A stretch of 64,000 bases of DNA from Blastococcus sp. (GCA_025465355.1 JAODNN010000112.1:1-64000), one strand, 5' to 3'; counted from the first letter of the stretch, positions 22,708 to 32,571 are shown. The notes: generated from the letters alone by a model not told the origin. Numbers and translations are program-made.

Positions 22708-23934
22708 ATGAGTCGCATCGTGCTGGGCGTGAGCGGAGGCGTGGCCGCCTACAAGGCCGCACTGCTCCTGCGCGCGTTCACCGCGGCCGGGCACGACGTG
22801 CGCGTCGTCCCCACTCCCGGCGCGCTGAACTTCGTCGGCGCCGCGACCTTCGAGGCGCTGTCCGGGAACCCCGTCACCACCGACGTCTGGTCCGACGTCC
22901 ACCAGGTCGCCCATGTGCGGATCGGCCAGGGGGCCGACCTGGTCGTGGTCGCCCCGGCCACGGCCGACCTGCTGGCCCGGGCCGCTGCCGGCCGGGCCGA
23001 CGACCTGCTCACCGCGACGCTGCTCACCGCCTCCTGTCCGGTGGTCTTCGCCCCCGCGATGCACACCGAGATGTGGCTGCACGCGGCCACCCAGGACAAC
23101 GTCGCCACCCTGCGCCGCCGCGGCGCGATCGTCCTGCCGCCGGCGGTCGGCCGGCTCACCGGTCCCGACTCCGGTCCAGGACGGCTACCCGAGCCCGAGG
23201 ACATCGCCGCTCTCGCCACCGTCGTGCTCGGCTCCGGGCCGGACGCGCTGGCGCACGACCTGTCCGGACGGCGGGTGGTGGTCAGTGCGGGTGGCACCCG
23301 CGAGCCGCTGGATCCGGTCCGCTACCTGGGCAACCGTTCCTCCGGGAAGCAGGGCTGGGCGGTGGCCCGGGTCGCGGCCGCCCGGGGCGCCGAGGTCGTC
23401 CTGGTCGCCGCCAACGTCGACCTGCCCGTGCCCTTCGGGGTGCGCACCGTCCCGGTGGGCACGGCGGAGGAGCTGCGGGTCGCCATGCTGGCCGAGGCGG
23501 CAACCGCGGACGTCGTCGTGATGGCCGCCGCGGTGGCCGACTTCCGCCCCGAGAGCGCGGCGGCCACCAAGCTGAAGAAGGGCGCGGCGAGCGAGCCGGA
23601 CTCGGTGCCCCTCGTCCGCAACCCGGACGTCCTCGCGGAGCTCGTGACGAAGCGGGCCCCCGGCCAGTTGGTCGTCGGCTTCGCGGCCGAGACCGGGGAC
23701 GAGGACGGTGACGTGCTGTCCCACGCTCGCGCGAAGTTGGCCCGGAAGGGGTGCGACCTGCTCGTGGTCAACGATGTCTCCGGCGGCCAGGTCTTCGGCC
23801 GGGCGGAGAACACAGTGGTGGTGCTCACCGCCGACGGAGCGGTGACCGAGGTGCCCCAGGGCAGCAAGGACGCCGTCGCCGCCGGTATCTGGGCCACCAT
23901 CGTCCCCCGTCTCCACGACGACTCGCGGCGCTGA
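22708..23934 (+). CDS. coaBC: Bifunctional phosphopantothenoylcysteine decarboxylase / phosphopantothenate-cysteine ligase
   Basis: Two consecutive steps of coenzyme A synthesis; 408 residues. The N-terminal flavoprotein CoaC domain has GVSGGVAAYKA, VAHVRIG (catalytic His region) and APAMHTEMW, where Asn of the usual PAMN is His. The CoaB domain from about residue 185 starts VVVSAGGTREPLDPVRYLGNRSSGKQG and contains AAVADFRP. The flap segment reads GRLTGPDSGPGRL without the Cys found in E. coli. ATG 22708 has GGAGG 9 nt upstream; an in-frame ATG at 22699 is less well placed. Confidence 0.94.
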   Translation: MSRIVLGVSGGVAAYKAALLLRAFTAAGHDVRVVPTPGALNFVGAATFEALSGNPVTTDVWSDVHQVAHVRIGQGADLVVVAPATADLLARAAAGRADDLLTATLLTASCPVVFAPAMHTEMWLHAATQDNVATLRRRGAIVLPPAVGRLTGPDSGPGRLPEPEDIAALATVVLGSGPDALAHDLSGRRVVVSAGGTREPLDPVRYLGNRSSGKQGWAVARVAAARGAEVVLVAANVDLPVPFGVRTVPVGTAEELRVAMLAEAATADVVVMAAAVADFRPESAAATKLKKGAASEPDSVPLVRNPDVLAELVTKRAPGQLVVGFAAETGDEDGDVLSHARAKLARKGCDLLVVNDVSGGQVFGRAENTVVVLTADGAVTEVPQGSKDAVAAGIWATIVPRLHDDSRR

Positions 23935-24080
23935 GCCACCGCCGAATCCCCGCACGGGCGCAGAATCGTCGGGGCACGCCGGTAACCTGCATGCAGCGGT
24001 GACCGCGCACGGCTCACCGATGCTCTGCCGCCACCCCGCCCGCCAGGCCTGCCGCCATCCACCAGCCCAGGGAGTACCGA

Positions 24081-25280
24081 GTGCCACGCCGCCTCTTCAC
24101 ATCCGAGTCGGTGACCGAAGGTCACCCGGACAAGATCGCTGACCAGATCAGCGACGCCATCCTCGACGCCATGCTCGCGCAGGACCCACGTAGCCGGGTG
24201 GCGGTGGAGACCCTCATCACCACCGGCCAGGTTCACATCGCGGGGGAGGTCACCACCGGCGGTTACGTCGACATCGCGACGATCGTCCGCGACACCGTCC
24301 TGCGGATCGGTTACGACTCTTCGCGCAAGGGCTTCGACGGTGCCTCGTGCGGCGTCAGCGTCTCGATCGGCGCACAGTCGCCGGACATCGCCCAGGGCGT
24401 GGACACCGCCTACGAGGCCCGGACCGACTCGGAGGAGCCCGAGGACCAGATCGCCCGTCAGGGCGCCGGTGACCAGGGCCTGATGTTCGGTTACGCCACC
24501 GACGAGACCCCCGAGCTCATGCCGCTGCCGATCGCACTGGCTCACCGCCTGGCACGCCGCCTGTCCGCGGTGCGCAAGGACGGGTCGGTGCCCTACCTGC
24601 GGCCCGACGGCAAGACCCAGGTGACCGTCGTCTACGAGGACGACCAGCCCGTGGCCGTCGACACCGTCGTCGTCTCCTCCCAGCACGCGGAGGACATCTC
24701 GATCGAGCAGCTCCTCACGCCCGACATCCGGGAGCTGGTGGTCGAGCCCGAGCTGGCCGCCCTCGGCCTGCCCACCGACGGGTACCGGCTTCTGGTGAAC
24801 CCGACCGGCAAGTTCGTCATCGGCGGCCCCATGGGCGACGCCGGGCTCACCGGCCGGAAGATCATCGTCGACACCTACGGCGGCATGGCCCGGCACGGCG
24901 GCGGCGCCTTCTCGGGCAAGGACCCGTCGAAGGTCGACCGTTCCGGCGCCTACGCGATGCGCTGGGTGGCGAAGAACGTCGTCGCCGCCGGCTTGGCACG
25001 CCGTTGCGAGGTGCAGGTCGCGTACGCGATCGGCGCCGCGCACCCCGTCGGCCTGTTCGTCGAGACCTTCGGTACGAGCACGGTTTCCGAGGACGTGCTG
25101 GAGAAGGCCATCGGTTCGGTGTTCGACCTCCGCCCCGGCGCGATCGTGCGTGACCTGGACCTGCTGCGGCCGATCTACTCGCCGACCGCGGCCTACGGGC
25201 ACTTCGGCCGCAACGACCTCGACCTGCCGTGGGAGCGGCTGGATCGGGTCGACGCGCTTCGCTCCGCCGTGGGGGCCTGA
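24081..25280 (+). CDS. metK: S-adenosylmethionine synthetase
   Basis: Makes AdoMet from methionine and ATP. The 399-residue product has [20 protein letters not shown] at the N-terminus, the loop [12 protein letters not shown], and the P-loop-like [19 protein letters not shown] 24081 gives the typical start. In the 146-nt upstream gap no SAM riboswitch was recognised; TAACCT at 23983-23988 could be a -10 but lacks a convincing -35. Confidence 0.97.
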   Translation: MPRRLFTSESVTEGHPDKIADQISDAILDAMLAQDPRSRVAVETLITTGQVHIAGEVTTGGYVDIATIVRDTVLRIGYDSSRKGFDGASCGVSVSIGAQSPDIAQGVDTAYEARTDSEEPEDQIARQGAGDQGLMFGYATDETPELMPLPIALAHRLARRLSAVRKDGSVPYLRPDGKTQVTVVYEDDQPVAVDTVVVSSQHAEDISIEQLLTPDIRELVVEPELAALGLPTDGYRLLVNPTGKFVIGGPMGDAGLTGRKIIVDTYGGMARHGGGAFSGKDPSKVDRSGAYAMRWVAKNVVAAGLARRCEVQVAYAIGAAHPVGLFVETFGTSTVSEDVLEKAIGSVFDLRPGAIVRDLDLLRPIYSPTAAYGHFGRNDLDLPWERLDRVDALRSAVGA

Positions 25281-25342
25281 CCTTCCTGACCACCGCGACA
25301 CCGGCACACGCCGTCGACGACCCGGGTCCCCGCCTGCCGCGG

Positions 25343-27298
25343 GTGGCCCGGGTCGTCGTCGACGTGCCCCTCGCGCACCTGGACCGGCCGTTCGACTACG
25401 CCGTCCCCGAGGAGATGGCGGCCGAGATCCAGGCCGGCTGCCGGGTGCGGGTGCGGTTCGCCGGTCAGCTCGTCGACGGCTTCGTCCTGGAACTGGCCGA
25501 CACCAGCGAGCACGACGGCAAGCTGGCTCCGCTGGCCAAGCTCGTCTCGGCCGAGCCGGTGCTCACGCCCGAGGCCGCGACCCTGGCCCGCGCGGTGGCC
25601 GAGCGCTGGGCGGGAACCCTGACCGACGTCCTGCGGCTGGCCGTGCCGCCTCGTCGCGCGGCCCCGGAGAAGCGCCCCGCCGCGAAACCACCGGAACCAC
25701 CGGAGGCTCCCGACCCCGCCGGTTTCGGGCGGTACCCCACCGGGCCCGAATTCCTGAGCGCCGTCGCCGAGGGGCGCCCGGTGCACGCGGTGTGGACCGC
25801 GCTACCGGGGGAGGACTGGCCGGCCCGCATGGCCGAGCTGTGCCAGGCGGCGCTGTGCGGGGGGAAGGGGGCGCTGGTCGTCGTGCCGGACGGCCGCGAC
25901 CTCGACCGGCTCGCCGCCGCGGCCGGCGAGCGGCTGCCCGCGGGCTCGTTCGTCGTGCTGCGGGCCGACGCGGCTCCCGACACCCGCTACCGGCGCTTCC
26001 TCGAAGCGGCCCGCGGCAGCGCGAAGGTCGTGCTCGGCACCCGCGCCGCCGCCTACGCGCCGGTCGCCGACCTGGGTCTGGTGGCCATCTGGGACGACGG
26101 TGACGACCTGCACGCCGAGCCGCGGGCGCCGTACGCCAACGCCCGCGACGTGCTCGTGCACCGCTCCTACCTGGCCGGTTGCGCCGCTGTCGTGGCTGCC
26201 ACCGCGCGGACGGCCGAGGCGGCCCTGCTGGTCGAGAGTGGCTGGGCGCACGAGCTCACCGCCGATCGGGCCACCCTGCGCGCCGCCGCCCCACGGGTGC
26301 AGGCACTCGGGGAGGATCACGAGCTGGCCCGTGACCCCGCCGCCCGCACCGCCCGGCTGCCGAGCCTCGCGCACCGGGTCGCGCGGCAGGCGCTCGCCGA
26401 CGGCGCGCCGGTCCTGGTACAGGTTCCGCGCTCCGGTTACGCACCCGGTCTGTCCTGCGCCCGCTGCCGGGCTCCGGCCCGCTGCTCCGTGTGCGCCGGA
26501 CCGCTCGGCATCGCGTCCACGCCCGGTCCGGGCGGCTCACGGGTGCCCGCCTGCCGGTGGTGCGCCCGCCCCGCAGCCACGTTCGACTGCCCGCACTGCC
26601 ACGCCACGAAGCTGCGGGCCTCCGTGGTCGGCGCGTCCCGGACCGCCGAGGAACTGGGCCGGGCGTTCCCGGGCGCCGCGGTGCGGGTGTCCGGACGGAG
26701 CTCCGGTGTGCTGCCCTCCGTGCCGGCCGGCCCGGCGCTCGTCGTCGCCACCCCCGGCGCTGAGCCCGTGGCCGAGGGCGGCTACGGCGCGGCGCTCCTG
26801 CTCGACTCCTGGGCGCTGCTCGGGCGGGCGGATCTGCGCGCGGGGGAGGAGACGCTGCGCCGGTGGATGAACGCGGCGGCGCTCGTGCGGCCGGCGTCGG
26901 CCGGAGGCCAGGTCGTCGTCGCCGCGGACGCCGCGCACGCCGTCGTCCAGGCGCTGGTGCGCTGGGACCCCGCCTGGCTGGCCGAACGGGAACTGGCCGA
27001 CCGGCGGGCCCTCGGCTTCCCGCCGGCCACGCGGATCGCCTCGCTGGCCGCCTCACCGGCCGCCCTGGCGGATTTCCTGGAGGCGCTGCGGCTGCCCGCG
27101 GACGCCGACCTGCTCGGGCCCGTGCCCGAGCCGGCACGGCCCGGTCAGGAGGGCGAGCGGGAGCGCTACCTCGTGCGGGTGCCGCGGAACGACGGGCTGG
27201 CGCTGGCCCACGCGTTGACCGAGGTCCAGCGCGTGCGCAGCGCCAAGAAGGTGGCCGAGCACGTGCGCGTGCAGCTCGATCCACTGGACCTGGTCTGA
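25343..27298 (+). CDS. priA: PriA-like primosomal protein N' without an intact helicase core
   Basis: Replication-restart protein homologue, about 651 residues. The 3'-DNA-binding domain (VPLAHLDRPFDYAVP) and the zinc region are present, the latter starting CARCRAPARCSVC and ending DCPHC. Walker A is missing: where GxxGSGKT should be the sequence reads WTALPGEDWP. The DEEH box is replaced by WDDGDDLH. Such helicase-dead PriA proteins are known in Actinobacteria, including M. tuberculosis. The start is uncertain: GTG 25343 is the first in-frame start after metK, while GTG 25229 would overlap metK by 52 nt. Confidence 0.85.
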   Translation: MARVVVDVPLAHLDRPFDYAVPEEMAAEIQAGCRVRVRFAGQLVDGFVLELADTSEHDGKLAPLAKLVSAEPVLTPEAATLARAVAERWAGTLTDVLRLAVPPRRAAPEKRPAAKPPEPPEAPDPAGFGRYPTGPEFLSAVAEGRPVHAVWTALPGEDWPARMAELCQAALCGGKGALVVVPDGRDLDRLAAAAGERLPAGSFVVLRADAAPDTRYRRFLEAARGSAKVVLGTRAAAYAPVADLGLVAIWDDGDDLHAEPRAPYANARDVLVHRSYLAGCAAVVAATARTAEAALLVESGWAHELTADRATLRAAAPRVQALGEDHELARDPAARTARLPSLAHRVARQALADGAPVLVQVPRSGYAPGLSCARCRAPARCSVCAGPLGIASTPGPGGSRVPACRWCARPAATFDCPHCHATKLRASVVGASRTAEELGRAFPGAAVRVSGRSSGVLPSVPAGPALVVATPGAEPVAEGGYGAALLLDSWALLGRADLRAGEETLRRWMNAAALVRPASAGGQVVVAADAAHAVVQALVRWDPAWLAERELADRRALGFPPATRIASLAASPAALADFLEALRLPADADLLGPVPEPARPGQEGERERYLVRVPRNDGLALAHALTEVQRVRSAKKVAEHVRVQLDPLDLV

Positions 27299-27365
27299 GC
27301 ACCGCCCCTCCGGAGTCGATCATCAACGGCTCGGTGCGGCCGGGCAGGTGCGTCAGGATGGTCCC

Positions 27366-28055
27366 GTGAAGACGATCGGCCTGCTGGGTGGCATGAGCTG
27401 GGAGAGCAGCGCGCTGTACTACCGGCTGCTCAACGAGACGGTGCGTGATCGGCTGGGTGGCCTGCACTCCGCGCGCTGCGTGCTGCTGTCGGTCGACTTC
27501 GCCGAGATCGAGCGGTTGCAGGTCGCCGGCGACTGGGCGCGGGCGGGCGAGCTGCTCGCGGCCGACGCGAAGACCCTGGAGGCGGCGGGCGCGGAGCTCG
27601 TGCTGCTCTGCACGAACACCATGCACAAGGTCGCCCGCGCGCTCACCGACGCGATCACGGTGCCGTTGCTGCACGTCGGTGACGTCACCGCCGACGCCGT
27701 CCGGGCCGCGGGGATCACCCGGGTCGGGCTGCTGGGGACGGCGTTCACCATGGAGCAGCCCTTCCTCACCGATCGGCTGGCGGACCGGGGTCTGCACGTG
27801 GTGCTGCCCGATCCCGTCGACCGGGCTCTCGTGCACCGCGTCATCTACGAGGAGCTCTGCCTCGGCATCGTGCGCGACGAGTCCCGTGCGGCATTCCGCG
27901 CGGTGATCGAACGGTTGGTCGCCGAGGGCGCCGACGGTGTGATCCTGGGCTGCACGGAGATCGAGTTGCTCATCGCCCCCGACGACGTCGACGTCCCGGT
28001 GTTCCCCACCTCCAGGCTGCATGTCGAGGCCGCGGTGGCTGCCGCGCTGGCGTGA
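27366..28055 (+). CDS. Aspartate/glutamate racemase family protein
   Basis: Cofactor-independent racemase of the two-cysteine type, 229 residues. The N-terminus KTIGLLGGMSWESSALYYRLLNE is characteristic. The two catalytic Cys lie in LLCTNTMHK and LGCTEIELL. Substrate specificity (aspartate, glutamate or another amino acid) cannot be told. CAGGAT six nt before GTG 27366, with no Shine-Dalgarno sequence, may be a leaderless promoter. Its position between priA and def is not part of the usual conserved block. Confidence 0.85.
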   Translation: MKTIGLLGGMSWESSALYYRLLNETVRDRLGGLHSARCVLLSVDFAEIERLQVAGDWARAGELLAADAKTLEAAGAELVLLCTNTMHKVARALTDAITVPLLHVGDVTADAVRAAGITRVGLLGTAFTMEQPFLTDRLADRGLHVVLPDPVDRALVHRVIYEELCLGIVRDESRAAFRAVIERLVAEGADGVILGCTEIELLIAPDDVDVPVFPTSRLHVEAAVAAALA

Positions 28056-28068
28056 GCGGGGCGCCACC

Positions 28069-28074
28069 TACCAT
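28069..28074 (+). promoter_or_regulatory. -10 element for a probable leaderless def transcript
   Basis: TACCAT fits TAnnnT and ends 6 nt before the def GTG (28081). No ribosome-binding site lies between, so transcription would start at or next to the start codon. The -35 side is weak. Confidence 0.45.
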
Positions 28075-28080
28075 CGTCGA

Positions 28081-28614
28081 GTGAGCGTCACCCCCATCCG
28101 GTTGTTCGGCGACCCCGTGTTGCGCACGCCGGCCGCGCCGGTCGTCGACTTCGACAAGGAACTCCGCCAGCTGGTCGGCGACCTGACCGAGACCATGCTC
28201 GAGGCAGGTGGCGCCGGCCTCGCGGCCCCGCAGATCGGCGTCGGTCTGCGGGTGTTCACCTGGTACGTCGACGGCCAGCTCGGCCACCTGGTCAACCCGG
28301 ACGTGACGCCGGTCGGCGAGGAGACCGAGGACGGCGCGGAGGGCTGCCTGTCGATCCCCGGCTTCCGGTTCGACTGCCGGCGGCACCTGTACGTGGCCGC
28401 GACCGGCTGGAACATGGACGGCGACCCGATCCGCGTCGAGGGCTCGCACGTGCTCGCCCGCGCGGTGCAGCACGAGACCGACCACCTGGACGGGGTCCTG
28501 TTCGTCGACCGGCTCGACGACGAGGCCCGCGCCGCAGCGCTCGAAGCGATCGCCGAGGCGGAGTGGGCCGGCATGGGCGGCTACCTCCCGACGCTGAAGG
28601 TGAGCCCCCACTGA
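28081..28614 (+). CDS. def: Peptide deformylase
   Basis: Metal enzyme that removes the formyl group from nascent proteins; 177 residues. All three motifs are intact: [18 protein letters not shown] with the Cys ligand, and QHETDHLDG (HExxH-type). It is paired with fmt, which adds the formyl group to initiator tRNA. The coding end overlaps the inferred fmt start. Confidence 0.96.
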   Translation: MSVTPIRLFGDPVLRTPAAPVVDFDKELRQLVGDLTETMLEAGGAGLAAPQIGVGLRVFTWYVDGQLGHLVNPDVTPVGEETEDGAEGCLSIPGFRFDCRRHLYVAATGWNMDGDPIRVEGSHVLARAVQHETDHLDGVLFVDRLDDEARAAALEAIAEAEWAGMGGYLPTLKVSPH

Positions 28615-29540
28615 GGCTCCTGTTCGCCGGCACGCCGGCACCGGCTCTCCCTTCGCTGGAGGCGCTGCTCGCGTCGGACCACGACGTGGTCGCCGTCCTC
28701 ACCCGCCCGGACGCCCCGGCCGGGCGGGGGCGCACCGTCAGTCGCTCCCCGGTGGCCGAGCGGGCCGACGCCGCAGGGATCCCGGTGCTGCAGCCCCGAT
28801 CGCCGCGGGAGCCCGAGTTCCTCGAGCAGCTCGCCGGGCTCGCCGTCGACGCGGCCCCGGTCGTCGCCTACGGCGCGCTGGTGCCGCCGGCCGCGCTCGA
28901 CCTCCCGCGGCACGGCTGGGTGAACCTGCACTTCTCGCTGCTGCCCGCCTGGCGCGGAGCAGCACCGGTGCAGCACGCCATCATGGCCGGCGACGAGCTG
29001 ACCGGGGCCGCGACCTTCCGGCTCGAGGCCGGCCTGGACACGGGGCGGGTGTACGGGATGGTCACCGAGCCGATCGGCCCACGGGACACCGCCGGCGACC
29101 TGCTGGGGCGCCTGGCGGTCAGCGGCGCCGGCCTGCTGGTCGCCACCATCGACGGCATCGCCGACGGCTCCCTCGTCGCCCAGCCGCAGCCCAGCGATGG
29201 CGTGAGCCTGGCGCCGCGCATCGAGACCGCCGACGCCCGGGTCGACTGGAACCTGCCCGGCTACGTGGTCGACCGGCGGATCCGCGGCGTCACCCCGTCC
29301 CCGGGGGCGTGGACCACCTGGCGGGGGAACCGGTTGCGGGTGGCGCCGGTGACCCTTCTGCTCGACGGCCCCCTGCTCGAACCGGGCGAGCTGATGGTCG
29401 AGTCCGGCGACGTCTTCGTCGGCACCGGCAATGGGGCCGTGCGGCTCGGCCGGGTCCAGCCCGCGGGCAAGCGGATGCTCGACGCGGCCGACTGGGCACG
29501 CGGCGCCCGGCCGGCCCCGGGCGAGCGGGTGGGCGAGTGA
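28611..29540 (+). CDS. fmt: Methionyl-tRNA formyltransferase (apparent CTG start)
   Basis: Formylates initiator Met-tRNA; 309 residues. Motifs are [19 protein letters not shown] at the N-terminus, [17 protein letters not shown] with the catalytic Asn/His, and GLDTG with the catalytic Asp. The canonical N-terminus aligns with a CTG at 28611 that overlaps the def stop (CTGA) and has GAAGGTG about 9 nt upstream. No ATG, GTG or TTG is available there in frame; GTG 28563 would add 16 residues without homology and overlap def by 52 nt. Confidence 0.92.
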   Translation: MRLLFAGTPAPALPSLEALLASDHDVVAVLTRPDAPAGRGRTVSRSPVAERADAAGIPVLQPRSPREPEFLEQLAGLAVDAAPVVAYGALVPPAALDLPRHGWVNLHFSLLPAWRGAAPVQHAIMAGDELTGAATFRLEAGLDTGRVYGMVTEPIGPRDTAGDLLGRLAVSGAGLLVATIDGIADGSLVAQPQPSDGVSLAPRIETADARVDWNLPGYVVDRRIRGVTPSPGAWTTWRGNRLRVAPVTLLLDGPLLEPGELMVESGDVFVGTGNGAVRLGRVQPAGKRMLDAADWARGARPAPGERVGE

Positions 29541-30937
29541 CGCCGCCGCCGCGTCGTCCCGCCGGCGGTCCCCGTCAGGGTCGCCGTCCCCGGCACCCGG
29601 CCACCCGTCGTCCGGTGCTCGACGGCGCCCGGCTGACCGCCTATGACGTCCTGGACGGCGTCTCCTCGCGGGCGGCCTATGCCAACCTGCTGTTGCCGCA
29701 GCTGCTCCGCGAACGGCAGCTCGACGAGCGGGATGCCGCGTTCGCCACGCAACTGGCGTACGGGGCGCTGCGTGCACAGGGCACGCTGGACGCGGTCCTG
29801 GCACCGCTCGTGTCCCGACCCCTCGGTGACCTCGATCCGCGGGTGCTCGACCTGCTCCGCCTGGGCGCCTACCAGCTGATCGACCTCCGGGTGCCCGCCC
29901 ATGCCGCCGTGGACACCACGGTCGACCTCACCCGTGCGATCGTCGGCACGGGTGCCTCCGGGCTGGTGAACGCGGTGCTGCGGAAGGTGGCCACCGGGGG
30001 GGATCGGGCGCAGTGGCTCGAGACCCTGGACGGTGACACCGAGACCCGGCTGGCGCTGGCGACCAACCATCCGCGCTGGATCGTCGAGGCGTGGCGGGAC
30101 GCGCTCGGCGGGGACGCCGAGCTGGAGGCGGCGCTGCAGGCCGACGACGCCGCGCCCGAGGTGCAGCTCGTCGCCCGGAGGATGGACCGCGAGGACCTCG
30201 TGGCCGAATCCGGCGGCGAGCCGGGGCCATGGTCGCCGTACGCGGTCCGGCTGCACGGTGGAGACCCCGGGCGGCTGGCCTCGGTGCGGTCGGGCCGGGC
30301 GGCGGTGCAGGACGAGGGCAGCCAGCTGGCGGCGTTGCTGCTGTCCCGGGCTCCGCTGGACGGGCCGGACGCCGCGTGGCTGGACATGTGCGCCGGTCCC
30401 GGAGGCAAGGCGGGTCTGCTGGCCGCGGTCCGGCCGGACGGCGTGCGCCTCACGGCGGCCGACCGGGCACCGCACCGCGCCGAGCTGGTCCGGACGTCGC
30501 TGGCCGGTGAGGACGACGTGGAGATCCTTGCCGCGGACGGGACGTCGCCGCCGTGGGCGCCCGGCTCGTTCGACCGGGTTCTGCTCGACGCGCCGTGCAC
30601 CGGGTTGGGCGCGCTGCGCCGCCGGCCCGAGGTGCGCTGGCGCCGGACGCCGGCCGACGTGCTGCCGCTGGTCGAGCTCCAGACGGCGCTGCTCGAGAGC
30701 GCGCTCGCCTCCGTGCGGGTCGGGGGAGTGGTCGCCTACGTGACCTGCTCTCCGCACACCGCCGAGACAGCGGGCGTCGTGGACGCAGCCGCCGCGCGGG
30801 ACGACGTCGAGGTGCTGCCGGTCGCCCCGCTGTTCCCCCAGGTGCCCGACATGGCCCGGGGGGAGTACGGGCAGTTGTGGCCGCACCGGCACGGCACCGA
30901 TGCCATGTTCATGGCGCTGCTCCGCCGCACCCGCTGA
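29537..30937 (+). CDS. rsmB: 16S rRNA m5C967 methyltransferase
   Basis: SAM-dependent RNA methyltransferase of the Fmu/RsmB type; 466 residues. A basic N-terminal leader is followed by a NusB-like RNA-binding domain (about 30-165, ending [11 protein letters not shown]) and the catalytic domain with [13 protein letters not shown] (SAM motif), [17 protein letters not shown] (conserved PC) and VTCSPHTAE (catalytic TC). GTG 29537 overlaps fmt. Only 3 nt separate its stop from the stop of the convergent repeat-protein gene. Confidence 0.94.
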   Translation: MTPPPRRPAGGPRQGRRPRHPATRRPVLDGARLTAYDVLDGVSSRAAYANLLLPQLLRERQLDERDAAFATQLAYGALRAQGTLDAVLAPLVSRPLGDLDPRVLDLLRLGAYQLIDLRVPAHAAVDTTVDLTRAIVGTGASGLVNAVLRKVATGGDRAQWLETLDGDTETRLALATNHPRWIVEAWRDALGGDAELEAALQADDAAPEVQLVARRMDREDLVAESGGEPGPWSPYAVRLHGGDPGRLASVRSGRAAVQDEGSQLAALLLSRAPLDGPDAAWLDMCAGPGGKAGLLAAVRPDGVRLTAADRAPHRAELVRTSLAGEDDVEILAADGTSPPWAPGSFDRVLLDAPCTGLGALRRRPEVRWRRTPADVLPLVELQTALLESALASVRVGGVVAYVTCSPHTAETAGVVDAAAARDDVEVLPVAPLFPQVPDMARGEYGQLWPHRHGTDAMFMALLRRTR

Positions 30938-30940
30938 CGG

Positions 30941-31930
30941 TCAGCGCCGCCAACCGCGCCACCCGCCCTTCCCTCCCGGTTCCGACCCCTTACCGAGGTG
31001 GCGAGGCGGGTGATGCCGGCCAGTCACTGCGGTGGTCGTGTCACTGCGGTGGTCGTGGTGGGCATGTCTCCAGTGGCGGTGGTCCGTCCTGGTCCGGTCA
31101 CGGTCCCAGGAGGCAGCCCGGTTCGCGTCCACGCCCGGCCGCTCCGCGGAGTGCGACATCCGGACTGCCGCGCCCGCGGAGCAATGGCCGGTGGGGACGC
31201 GGGTCGGGATGGGGGTGCGGCTCATGGGCGTGGCGCTGGTGGGCGTGGTCCTGGTGCTCGTGGTGCTGGTGGGCGTCGCGGGCGTGGTCGTCGCGGGCGT
31301 GGGCGTCGCGGGCGTGGTCGTCGCGGGCGTGGTCGTCGCCGGCGTGGTCGTCGTCGGCGTGGTCGTGGACGTCGCGGGCGTGGTGGTGACCCCGGGGGAG
31401 CCCGTGGGGTGTGCATGGGTGCTCGACGCCACGGAAACGGGCGTGGAACGCGGTGTTGCGGCGGCCGGGACAGTCCGCGTGGCCGCCTTCGCCGCGACCA
31501 CGACGCCCATGACGGCGGCAGAAGCGAACACCGAGGAGCCGCGGCGATTCGACTGCGGCGCCGAGTTCGCGGTCACGGCCACCGACATCGTCTCCGCCGA
31601 CGGCTGACCGGCGGGCGCGGGCGAGGAGCGGTGCACGCCCGGAGCCGGGTCGTGTGCCGGCTCTCCCGTTCCCGACGTCCGCGGCACGAGGAGTGCGTCG
31701 TGCAGCGCCGGGTTGAAATCGCTCAGGGCGGCCCACCCGCTGGCGAGCGTGACGATGAGCAGCGGAACGAGCAGGAAGCAGGTGGCCGCGGCGGCGCGCA
31801 GCCCACGCACGCTGCTGAGTGGCCGGATCCGGGGAGGGATGTAGAGGACCACGGGGCGATGGCGGGGATCGGCCGGCTCAGTGGACGCTGCGCTCCGGCG
31901 GGCTTCCCCGTCCGGTCCGTCGGCATGCAT
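30941..31930 (-). CDS. Membrane protein with Thr/Pro pentapeptide repeats and His-rich tail, coupled to the two-component system
   Basis: Unrecognised 329-residue protein. It has about 45 cytoplasmic residues, a membrane segment (about 46-66, AAAATCFLLVPLLIV), a second weakly hydrophobic stretch (132-150), and a Thr/Pro repeat of the form TTTPA (about 182-222). A basic tail follows with 9 His between residues 284 and 311 (DHRHWRHAHHDH), ending GGKGGWRGWRR. ATG 31930 shares its A with the TGA of the upstream response regulator (TGATG), so it is translationally coupled to that gene and probably real. Third-codon GC is lower in the tail than in neighbours. It could be an accessory sensor, a wall-spanning stalk or the regulated output; no function is claimed. 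Confidence 0.65.
   Translation of the reverse strand: MHADGPDGEARRSAASTEPADPRHRPVVLYIPPRIRPLSSVRGLRAAAATCFLLVPLLIVTLASGWAALSDFNPALHDALLVPRTSGTGEPAHDPAPGVHRSSPAPAGQPSAETMSVAVTANSAPQSNRRGSSVFASAAVMGVVVAAKAATRTVPAAATPRSTPVSVASSTHAHPTGSPGVTTTPATSTTTPTTTTPATTTPATTTPATPTPATTTPATPTSTTSTRTTPTSATPMSRTPIPTRVPTGHCSAGAAVRMSHSAERPGVDANRAASWDRDRTRTDHRHWRHAHHDHRSDTTTAVTGRHHPPRHLGKGSEPGGKGGWRGWRR
31265..31387 (-). repeat. 15-bp coding tandem repeat (TTTPA pentapeptide)
   Basis: About eight degenerate copies of a 15-bp unit (plus strand GTCGTCGCGGGCGTG). On the minus strand the repeat encodes TTTPA/TPTPA-type pentapeptides in the frame of the coupled membrane protein. Length variation between strains is likely. 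Confidence 0.85.
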
Positions 31931-32571
31931 CAGGCCGCACTCCACGGAGGGTGGTCGGCCGGCAGGTGACGCTCAGCCCAGAGCGCTGCCTGCGTGCGGT
32001 CGGAGACCCCGATGCGCTGGAAGATGTGCGTGACGTGAGCCTTGACGGTCCGCTCACTGATCTGCAGACGGCGGGCGATGGACTTGTTCGGGTGCCCGGT
32101 GCGCATCATCTCGAGGACCTGGCGCTCCCGATCGCTGAGGATCCCGGACGGGCTCTCCCGGACATTGGAGATCAGCTCCCGCGCCACGGTCGGGTCCAGG
32201 GGTGCCCGTCCCGCCGCCACCGCGCGCACCCCGGCGAGAATTTCCTCGGCCTCGCACTCCTTGAGGAGGTAACCGTCGGCGCCGGCACGCAGGGCGTCGA
32301 TCACCCGCTCCGCGTCCCCGAACGACGTCAGGATCAGGATGCGCACGTCCTGGCCCGAGCGGCGCAGGGCACGCGTCAGCGCGATGCCGTCCATGGTCGG
32401 CATGGAGAGGTCAAGGACGACGACGTCGGGATCGACCCGCGCGACCAGTTCGAGGGCGTCCGCGCCGTTGGCCGCATCGCCGACGCACTCCAGGTCATCG
32501 GTAGCCGCCATCAGGCCGGCCAAGCCGCTGCGCACCACCGCGTGGTCGTCGACCACGACCACGCGGGTCAC
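31930..32571 (-). CDS. NarL/FixJ-family response regulator
   Basis: Transcription factor of 213 residues. The receiver domain has acidic pocket residues D8/D9 (VVVVDDH), phospho-acceptor D54 (VVLDLSMPTMDG) and the conserved Lys in YLLKECEAEEIL. A LuxR-type HTH follows (LSDRERQVLEMMRTGHPNKSIARRLQISERTVKAHV is read across residues 145-185). GTG 32571 overlaps the kinase stop (GTGA), making a two-gene unit. Targets probably include the divergent ABC gene or its own operon. Confidence 0.93.
   Translation of the reverse strand: MTRVVVVDDHAVVRSGLAGLMAATDDLECVGDAANGADALELVARVDPDVVVLDLSMPTMDGIALTRALRRSGQDVRILILTSFGDAERVIDALRAGADGYLLKECEAEEILAGVRAVAAGRAPLDPTVARELISNVRESPSGILSDRERQVLEMMRTGHPNKSIARRLQISERTVKAHVTHIFQRIGVSDRTQAALWAERHLPADHPPWSAA

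Noticed and set aside
23935-24080. Possible SAM riboswitch before metK
   Set aside because: No SAM-I, SAM-II or SAM-IV core was recognised in the 146-nt gap.
31265-31387. Regular repeat as a possible CRISPR array
   Set aside because: Units are 15 bp and contiguous with no spacers, and they lie in a coding frame.
31032-31607. Plus-strand frame coding a Val/Gly-rich GVAGVVVAG repeat protein
   Set aside because: It is the reverse complement of the TTTPA repeat. The minus-strand frame has a TGATG coupling, a membrane segment and a sensible start; the plus frame has none.
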